Shown here in pieces: positions 41,061-49,308 of a DNA stretch of 49,308 nt. The position numbers and the translations under genes were made by a program. The notes under the pieces were generated by a model, which was not told where the DNA came from, did not search any database, and was given only the letters and a program-made list of their open reading frames with translations. The first letter of the stretch is position 1, and the number at the start of each line of letters is the position of its first letter. The stretch comes from a bacterium. GTDB taxonomy: Bacteria > UBA8248. Location of the stretch: the NCBI GenBank assembly GCA_027622355.1, contig JAQBZT010000001.1, positions 1-49,308 on the forward strand, written 5' to 3'.

Positions 41061-42692
41061 CTAGTTTTCCTCGGCCAGCTTGGGTGCCTTGACAGAACGA
41101 TTGACGAAATACTGTTGGACGATCGAAAGGACGTTGTTCACGAGCCAGTAAATCACCAGCCCGACCGGAACCGGATAGTAGATGAACATTCCGGTAAAAA
41201 TGACGGGCATCATTAACATCATTTTCGCCTGCGAGGGATCGCCCGCCGTCGGCGTCATCTTTTGCTGAAGAAACATGGAGGCGCCCATCAGGATGGTGTA
41301 GACGTGAAACGGATCGGGCTTGGACATGTCGGTCACCCACCAGAAGAAGGGTGCGTTCCGCAGCTCGATCGAGACCAGCAGGGCATTGTAGAGGCCGAAG
41401 AAAACCGGGATCTGAATGACCATGGGCAGGCACCCCATCATGGGGTTGACCTTGTGCTCCCGGTAAAGGGACATCACCTGCTCGTTCATCTTGGTCTTGT
41501 CGTCCTTATAGATCTCCTTCAGCTGGGCCATCTTGGGCTGAAGTCTCTGCATCTCTTTCATGTTCCGCATGCTCACGTGGGTGAGCGGATAGAAGATAAT
41601 TTTGATGAGGATGGTCAGGAGGATGATTGCGAACCCCCAGTTGCCGACGATTGCGTGGAAAAACCGCAGGGCAACCATCAGCGGGCGGGCGATAATCGAG
41701 AACATGCCGTAATCGAGGGCGTTTTCCATCCCCACCCCGAGCTTCGCGAGGCGGGCCGGCTCCTTGGGTCCCACGAAAAGATCGAACACCGCTTCCGTGC
41801 GGGCGTCCGTCTTGAGGGGGACGGCGACAACGTAGTCGTTGATCTCTTTGGCGTCCCCCAAGAGACTTACTTCCGCGCCGCCTGCGCCCGCGCGCGGAAC
41901 GAGCGCTGCGATAAAGTACTTCGCCTGGAGGGAAACCCACTCGGTGCCCTCGCCGTGGACGACGGGTTTTCCTTTTTCTGGGGCATCGTAGTGGAGCTTA
42001 TTTTTTACGTAGCTCATCGGGCCTTCCACCACTCCGCCGTAGGTGTTCCCGTCCGCTCCACCGAGCCGGGGGCCCCAGGCCAGGCCGAGCGACTGGGGGG
42101 TCTTGGGCTGCGCGATCCGCACCTTCATGCCGACGGCATAGCTGTTGTGGCGAAAGGTGAATATTTTTTCCGCCATCAGGCCGTCCGGGCCGGAATAAAC
42201 GAAGTGGAGGGTCGCCTCGGGCTTCGACGCGGAGAGGGAAATGGTGCGCGTGTCCGTGCGATAGAGGCCCTGGTTCAGGCGTGTGGCGATCTCGCTTCCC
42301 GTGAAGAAAAGCGGCCTCAGCTCCGCGCTCCCCGCGAGAACCAGCTCGAGTTCCTTGCCGTTCTCGCTCCGGTAGTCCGTGAGGGTTGCCGAAAGAAGGC
42401 CTGCCCCCTGATTCGTGAAGACGAGGGCCGCCTTGCCGGTTTGTACCGTGACCCGGATTTCCTCGGAGGGAGCGGGGGCGGTAGTCGCCGGCGCGGATTC
42501 TTTTTGCGGGGACGGGGGCTTTGCCGTCAGGGGGGCCGAGGTGGCCGGCCGGGAAGGCGCGGCTTTTTTCTGAGACTCAGCCGCCCGCTTCTGATCGCTC
42601 CGTTTTTCTTCCATCGGCCGCAACACCAAAAATTGCCACCCGATAAGAATCGCCAGCGAAAGTGCGGCGGCGATAATTGCGTTCTTTTCCAT
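41061..42692 (-). CDS. yidC: Membrane protein insertase YidC
   Basis: This 543-residue insertase has the Gram-negative layout: one N-terminal helix, a long periplasmic domain with a Pro/Ala-rich linker, then a five-helix core. The core has the cytoplasmic hairpin after FYPLTHVSMRNMKEM and ends VNNVLSIVQQYFVNRSV. It inserts inner membrane proteins alone or with Sec. It lies downstream of yidD, 26 bp away, in the order rpmH-rnpA-yidD-yidC. Confidence 0.95.
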   Translation of the reverse strand: MEKNAIIAAALSLAILIGWQFLVLRPMEEKRSDQKRAAESQKKAAPSRPATSAPLTAKPPSPQKESAPATTAPAPSEEIRVTVQTGKAALVFTNQGAGLLSATLTDYRSENGKELELVLAGSAELRPLFFTGSEIATRLNQGLYRTDTRTISLSASKPEATLHFVYSGPDGLMAEKIFTFRHNSYAVGMKVRIAQPKTPQSLGLAWGPRLGGADGNTYGGVVEGPMSYVKNKLHYDAPEKGKPVVHGEGTEWVSLQAKYFIAALVPRAGAGGAEVSLLGDAKEINDYVVAVPLKTDARTEAVFDLFVGPKEPARLAKLGVGMENALDYGMFSIIARPLMVALRFFHAIVGNWGFAIILLTILIKIIFYPLTHVSMRNMKEMQRLQPKMAQLKEIYKDDKTKMNEQVMSLYREHKVNPMMGCLPMVIQIPVFFGLYNALLVSIELRNAPFFWWVTDMSKPDPFHVYTILMGASMFLQQKMTPTAGDPSQAKMMLMMPVIFTGMFIYYPVPVGLVIYWLVNNVLSIVQQYFVNRSVKAPKLAEEN

Positions 42693-42718
42693 GCAAACAA
42701 TTCTCCGTCATCCACTCG

Positions 42719-42961
42719 CTAGGGAACCGGGTCGTTTCCCCCGGGATGAAAAGGGTGACAGCGTGCAAGACGCCGGACCGAAAGCCAGAGCGCCATGTGG
42801 GGAGGATGCCGGCGAAAGGCTTCGGCCGCATAAGAAGAACAGCTCGGCGAAAACCTGCAACTCCCTGGCAAAAGAGGGGAGACGATCAGTTGATAGCCCC
42901 GGATGAAAACAAGGGCGAGGGCACGGATAAGCGCCAAGGTTCCGCGGCCTGCGGTTTCCAT
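42719..42961 (-). CDS. yidD: Membrane protein insertion efficiency factor YidD
   Basis: This 80-residue protein has the family block RGYQLIVSPLLPGSCRFSPSCSSYAAEAF with three Cys and the Arg/His that follow (RLARCHPFHPGG). It helps YidC-dependent insertion. Its ATG overlaps the rnpA stop by one base (TAATG). Confidence 0.9.
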   Translation of the reverse strand: METAGRGTLALIRALALVFIRGYQLIVSPLLPGSCRFSPSCSSYAAEAFRRHPPHMALWLSVRRLARCHPFHPGGNDPVP

Positions 42962-43299
42962 TATTTCATCAGTCCGATCGCGCCCCGGAAGTCTCTCTCC
43001 ACATCCTTCAGCTTCGCCTTCGTGATGGCGCGCTTGGCAACAAACACAAAATCCGTTCCGTCGGGAAGCATGGGGTAAGACTGCCGGAATGTCTCGCGGA
43101 GCAGCCGCTTCGCCCGGTTTCGCTCGACGGCGTTGCCCGTTTTCCGGGAGGCGACCACGCCAAGCCGGGCGGAGCCTTCATTGCCCGACATTACATGAAC
43201 CGTGAAAAAGCGGCTGTGGAATTTTCTGCCGTTTTGGAGAACACGCAAAAACTCTGGCCGGTGCCGTATCTTCATCTCTGAACGAAACCCTTGTCCCAT
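42961..43299 (-). CDS. rnpA: Ribonuclease P protein component
   Basis: This 112-residue protein has the RNR motif in NAVERNRAKRLLRE and the aromatic-basic N-terminal region FHSRFFTVHV that holds the tRNA 5' leader. It assists RNase P RNA in tRNA maturation. The start ATG at 43299 with GAGGA seven bases upstream is preferred; the frame is open to 43344, abutting rpmH. Confidence 0.9.
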   Translation of the reverse strand: MGQGFRSEMKIRHRPEFLRVLQNGRKFHSRFFTVHVMSGNEGSARLGVVASRKTGNAVERNRAKRLLRETFRQSYPMLPDGTDFVFVAKRAITKAKLKDVERDFRGAIGLMK

Positions 43300-43344
43300 C
43301 TCCCCATCCTCGGAGGAAAGGGGTGCGGAGGCGCTTCCGATCAT

Positions 43345-43479
43345 CTAAACGGAAAGACGCTTCCTTCCCTTGGCGCGCCTGCGCTTGAGGACGGACTGGC
43401 CGCCGATGGTTTTCATCCGGCGGCGAAAGCCGTGGGTTTTGGTTCTTTTTGTCCGGTTGGGCTGATAAGTTCGCTTCAC
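43345..43479 (-). CDS. rpmH: Ribosomal protein L34
   Basis: This 44-residue protein begins MKRTYQPNRTKRTKTHGF from a GTG at 43479 (GAGG upstream) and has the usual basic L34 tail. It is a small part of the 50S subunit near the exit tunnel. It leads the leftward rpmH-rnpA-yidD-yidC run. Confidence 0.95.
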   Translation of the reverse strand: MKRTYQPNRTKRTKTHGFRRRMKTIGGQSVLKRRRAKGRKRLSV

Positions 43480-43910
43480 GTGCTCGCCTCTGTTTCCGCA
43501 AGCCGGGGGAGAGGGATTCTGCCTGTCCGGAATCGGCTTGCGCAACCCGGATTCCCCTAAAAAACCGTGGCTACATTAGCTATCCGCCTTCGCGGTGTCA
43601 AGGCGGGGAATACGGGCATCGAAAACCCGATTTTCGGCGCGTCTCCCTCTCCCGGGATAGCCCTTTTTTTTCGTGGAAAAAAACTTTTTTTATCTCAAAT
43701 TCGTTGATTTCGCTGCCCTGATTGCCATTTTCCCGGGCTTTCCTCATTTTTTTGTGGAAAACGCTTGCTTTTCCACCCCGGGCTGTGGAATTCTTAGGCC
43801 CTGGGACTACATTTCCGCAGGGGCTGCTTTTTACTTTTCGTGCTCTGCTTTGGGCGGTGCTACCGGAATTTCACTTTCTCGAATCATTTTCGCTTTATAT
43901 TTGGTTGTCC
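43480..43910. promoter_or_regulatory. rpmH-dnaA divergent intergenic region
   Basis: This 431-bp gap holds the two divergent promoters. A hairpin (CCGCCTT with AAGGCGG, 9-nt loop) lies at 43583-43607. TGTGGAAAA at 43753-43761 is a DnaA box (reverse of TTTTCCACA), TTTTCCACC at 43769-43777 is a one-mismatch box, and a third weak one is at 43784-43792. These may regulate dnaA or form a secondary DnaA-binding cluster. No gene is seen. Confidence 0.55.
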
Positions 43911-45251
43911 ATGGCTGAGCTTTGGGACCGCTGCTTGGAGAAGATCCGCGAGGAGGTTTCGCCCCAAACGTTCGAGCGCTGGTTTTCAAACACGACCGCG
44001 CCCGAGCACTCCGGCGGGATCTTGACCGTTCGCGTTCCTGATGCGTTCACCGCGGAGATGCTTCGCACGCGGTACGGCGGGATTCTCGATGAGATCCTCC
44101 GGCAAGAGTCGGGGGGAGAGCTTCGGGCGAGGCTTGTGGCGTCGGGGGTGCCCGCCTCATCGCCGGCACCGCAGCCCTTCCCGGGAATCGCGGCGAGACC
44201 TCAGCCTTCGGCCTCGCCTCCCAAGAAACCGGAGTTCCTGAATTCAAAATACCAGTTTTCCAGTTTTGTTGTCGGTTCTTCGAATCAGTTTGCGCACGCC
44301 TGCAGCCTGCGGGCCGCCGAGCAGCCTGGCGAGTCCCTCAACCCCCTGTTCATCTACGGCGGAGTGGGTTTGGGTAAGACACACCTTCTTCATGGAATTG
44401 CGCATCGTATTCTCGAAAAAAATCCCATGGCAAGGATCTATTACACTTCCGCCGAAAACTTTATCAACGAACTAATCGGTTCGCTCCAGCGGAACACTAT
44501 GGCGGGATTTCGCAATAAATACCGGAAGATTGATGCTCTTTTGGTGGATGATATCCAGTTTATCGCGGGGAAAGAGCGGACACAGGAAGAGTTTTTCTTC
44601 ACCTTTAACGCGCTGTATGAGTCGGGCAAACAGATCGTCATTACAAGTGATCGTGTGCCCAAGGATACGCCTGGGCTCGAGGAGCGGCTTCGGACACGGT
44701 TTGTCTGGGGTATGATGGCGGACGTGGGTGTTCCGGATTTTGAGACCAAGGTGGCGATTTTGCAGAAAAAGGCCACTGAGCACAACTTTCCTCTCGTGCC
44801 CGAGGTGGCGCACTATGTCGCCGAGAATATTCGCTCCAACATCCGGGAATTGGAAGGTTGCCTTGTCAAGCTTATTTTCCACTCCTCGCTTCACGAGGTG
44901 GATATTGATGTCCCCATCGCCCAAGAAGTGCTGAAGCAAATCATCCTGGAGCCCGCCAAGGCGATCTCCGTAGACACCATCCAGCGGGTTGTGGCTGAAC
45001 ACTACCAGATTAAGGTTTCGGATTTGCGCTCAAAGAACCGCTCCCAGATATTCGCGTTCCCCAGACAGGTGGCGATGTACCTGTCGCGCGAACTTACTCG
45101 GGCCTCTACAACCGAGATTGGCCGCCGATTCGGAGGAAAAGATCACTCGACCGTGATTCACTCCACAAATAAGATTAAAAATCTCCTGAGCCAAGATCAC
45201 GCTTTTTCCACTGCTCTTGGACGTATTCGTGAAACTATTGAATCTTTATAG
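43911..45251 (+). CDS. dnaA: Chromosomal replication initiator DnaA
   Basis: This 446-residue protein has domain I (MAELWDRCLEKIREEVS), a Pro-rich linker (about residues 75-108), the AAA+ domain III with Walker A GGVGLGKTH (from residue 150) and ALLVDDIQFI, and the DNA-binding domain IV ending GRRFGGKDHSTVIHS. It binds DnaA boxes and opens oriC. The ATG at 43911 is the natural start; the open frame upstream is not DnaA-like. The ribosome site is weak. Confidence 0.95.
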   Translation: MAELWDRCLEKIREEVSPQTFERWFSNTTAPEHSGGILTVRVPDAFTAEMLRTRYGGILDEILRQESGGELRARLVASGVPASSPAPQPFPGIAARPQPSASPPKKPEFLNSKYQFSSFVVGSSNQFAHACSLRAAEQPGESLNPLFIYGGVGLGKTHLLHGIAHRILEKNPMARIYYTSAENFINELIGSLQRNTMAGFRNKYRKIDALLVDDIQFIAGKERTQEEFFFTFNALYESGKQIVITSDRVPKDTPGLEERLRTRFVWGMMADVGVPDFETKVAILQKKATEHNFPLVPEVAHYVAENIRSNIRELEGCLVKLIFHSSLHEVDIDVPIAQEVLKQIILEPAKAISVDTIQRVVAEHYQIKVSDLRSKNRSQIFAFPRQVAMYLSRELTRASTTEIGRRFGGKDHSTVIHSTNKIKNLLSQDHAFSTALGRIRETIESL

Positions 45252-45264
45252 CTTGTGGATTTTT

Positions 45265-45273
45265 TGTGGAAAA
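45265..45273 (-). promoter_or_regulatory. DnaA box
   Basis: TGTGGAAAA is the reverse of TTTTCCACA, matching the consensus TTWTNCACA. Confidence 0.7.
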
Positions 45274-45415
45274 ACGTGTTAATTGGGGTTATTGTCATGG
45301 ATAAAATACTCTCCACATCTATGCCCTATTGTTTTTCCCCGGACTTTTCACAGAAAACAAAATATAAACAATTGATGTATATATATTTATATCGATATTA
45401 ACATATCAACAGCCC

Positions 45416-45430
45416 CTACTACTACTACTG
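45416..45430 (-). promoter_or_regulatory. DnaA-trio-like CTA/TAG repeat
   Basis: Four CTA units and one CTG follow each other here; on the reverse strand they read TAG repeats, the DnaA-trio signature. They follow a short C-run and precede a strong AT-rich segment. Confidence 0.55.
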
Positions 45431-45472
45431 ATCTTAATGATTAATATATAATAAATAATAAGGGGATCGTTA

Positions 45473-46618
45473 GTGTTCCTGAAAAAACTCTCATTAACGG
45501 GATTCCGGAATTACGCCTCCCTGGAAATACTGCCCCACCTCTCGTTTAATTATCTTTACGGCCCAAATGGGGCAGGAAAGACAAATTTGCTCGAGGCAAT
45601 CTATTTTCTGGCCCACCTGCAGTCATTTCGGCGCACCACCCGGGCAAAAATGGTCAACACTGACAGTGAGGGTATGTATATTTCGGGCGAATTTGAGAGC
45701 GGCGGCAAAAAATTGCGCCTTGAGGCATCTGTCCTTGGGAAGGAGAGGAAGTATCAGGTTAACGGAAAAATAGAGAACAGTTTAACCGCGTATCTGGGGC
45801 AGGTTTTTGTCGCTCTTTTTTATCCGGAAAGTTTGAATCTAATTCGAGGGAGGTCGCTGCAGCGAAGGGCGTTTTTTGATCGGGCCATTGCGGCAGAGGA
45901 CGGCAGACACCTTACCGACCTTCGGCAATACAATCGGCTTCTTGCGGAAAGAAATAAAATTTTAAAGAAGGATTTTTCTGCATCATTTGATATAATGCGG
46001 ACATGGAATGAGCGGCTGATTGGAGTCGCCGCCAAGGTAATAAAAAGGAGAGTGGATTACCTTATATCCTTCCGCCAAAGAACGACGACCCTTGAAGAAG
46101 ACCTTCATTTCGCGCCGGAAAAAAAAGCTGAATTCAAGTATATGGCCGGAGCCTACCTGGGGAGAGACTGGGAGGTGGCTGCTTCCTCCGAGGGGGAAAT
46201 TATAAGTTTTTTATCGGACAGCGCGGCGGCGCGGCGGGAAGAGGAGGGACGGAGAGGGATCACTTTATTCGGCCCCCATCTCGACGACTTCAAAATTCTT
46301 CTAAAGGGGCGCGACGCCAAGGATTTCGCATCCCAGGGGGAGCAGCGGATTCTGGTGATTTTAATGGTGTTGGCCGCCGCCGGGAGATATCAGGAGATAA
46401 AAAAAGAAAAACCCATCATTCTCCTGGATGACCTTAGTTCAGAGCTGGACGATCAAAGGAGAATGGCGGTCCTGGAAAAACTGGAGGTGATAGACGCCCA
46501 GGTGTTCATCACCTCAACGGAACCCCCAGATGATATGGTTCGGCCGACGGGATGGAAAAAATTTCATGTATTGGCAGGCAAACTAGAGTCGTCCCCTACG
46601 GCAACGCAAAGAGGCTGA
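45473..46618 (+). CDS. recF: DNA replication and repair protein RecF
   Basis: This 381-residue SMC-like ATPase has Walker A GPNGAGKTN (residues 30-38), the signature region with FASQGEQR and Walker B IILLDDLSSELD. It helps RecA loading at gaps. The GTG start at 45473 follows AAGGGGA. It follows dnaA directly after oriC, with dnaN missing from its usual place between them. Confidence 0.95.
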   Translation: MFLKKLSLTGFRNYASLEILPHLSFNYLYGPNGAGKTNLLEAIYFLAHLQSFRRTTRAKMVNTDSEGMYISGEFESGGKKLRLEASVLGKERKYQVNGKIENSLTAYLGQVFVALFYPESLNLIRGRSLQRRAFFDRAIAAEDGRHLTDLRQYNRLLAERNKILKKDFSASFDIMRTWNERLIGVAAKVIKRRVDYLISFRQRTTTLEEDLHFAPEKKAEFKYMAGAYLGRDWEVAASSEGEIISFLSDSAAARREEEGRRGITLFGPHLDDFKILLKGRDAKDFASQGEQRILVILMVLAAAGRYQEIKKEKPIILLDDLSSELDDQRRMAVLEKLEVIDAQVFITSTEPPDDMVRPTGWKKFHVLAGKLESSPTATQRG

Positions 46619-46625
46619 TAATTTA

Positions 46626-49130
<2,505 letters not shown>

Positions 49131-49308
49131 GTTTATTGCTTTTTCGGCCCTTCCGCGGGGGCTGCCACATTCGGGGCCCAGGACCCAAGGGGTCGAGGGA
49201 GTAAGCGATGGTCACGCCCCACCTTTCTCCTGCAGTTGAAAATTTCCTTTCGTGGCAAGCCTCCCGCCACTCCGAACACCGGCTTGTTGACAAAAAGCCT
49301 GCGCCCGG
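49131..49308. other. End of window: no gene seen
   Basis: The last 178 bp after gyrB hold no convincing gene or terminator. There is only a GC-rich stretch at 49151-49200. Confidence 0.5.

Larger units (their letters stand above)
45252..45472. other. Probable replication origin oriC (unwinding region)
   Basis: This 221-bp gap between dnaA and recF is strongly AT-rich from 45352 to 45465. It has a DnaA box at 45265-45273, a one-mismatch box CTTTTCACA at 45344-45352, a short CCCC block and a CTA repeat (45416-45430) that on the opposite strand reads as TAG trios. Two GATC sites lie at 45430-45433 and 45465-45468. This layout, with DnaA box, GC cluster and trio before an AT-rich stretch, resembles the basal unwinding system of B. 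subtilis. Confidence 0.7.

Overview
This window looks like a chromosomal segment from a GC-rich, Gram-negative bacterium. It holds a replication-origin gene cluster (rpmH, rnpA, yidD, yidC, mnmE, mnmG, parA, parB on one side of dnaA; recF and gyrB on the other), several lipoproteins with clear lipoboxes, and a bactofilin. There is no rRNA, so the phylum cannot be fixed. An uncultivated deltaproteobacterium-like or Tectomicrobia/Nitrospinota-like lineage is my inference from the mixture of gene families (UGSC selenoprotein, DinB-like proteins, short-chain dehydrogenases, VOC and cupin proteins, a MetE-like protein).

Positions 1-12500 are metabolic and accessory genes in short operons: a partial MATE transporter, an inositol-monophosphatase-type phosphatase, a lipoprotein, a HAD/DinB-like pair, a secreted cupredoxin, an SDR-TfoX-SDR-DinB cluster, a YbhN-type membrane protein, a rhodanese, a DNA alkyltransferase, two tandem-CBS proteins and a Gly-rich repeat protein. 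Positions 12494-13711 are an AT-rich island with a HAD-family gene. It is flanked by a 14-bp direct repeat, as if it had been inserted between the enoyl-CoA hydratase gene and the CBS gene.

Positions 13700-30300 continue with an enoyl-CoA hydratase, a UGSC-type selenoprotein with an in-frame UGA and a hairpin directly downstream, a lone molybdopterin dehydrogenase subunit, a half-size TauE, a MetE-like protein whose last 44 bp recur 459 bp downstream, redox proteins (OsmC, a peroxiredoxin lacking the usual resolving Cys, a DsrE protein), NadE, a bicupin, two VOC proteins and an orphan Dam methylase.

Positions 30300-49308 are the origin region. parA-parB-bactofilin-lipoprotein and further genes form a long leftward operon preceded by two parS sites. 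A Fic protein sits between mnmE and mnmG. yidC is followed by an unusual soluble protein that combines a FliG C-terminal-like domain with two MotA cytoplasmic-like segments. The likely oriC lies between dnaA and recF (AT-rich, a DnaA box, CTA-repeat DnaA-trio). dnaN is absent from its usual place. Genes point away from this site on both sides, as expected around an origin.
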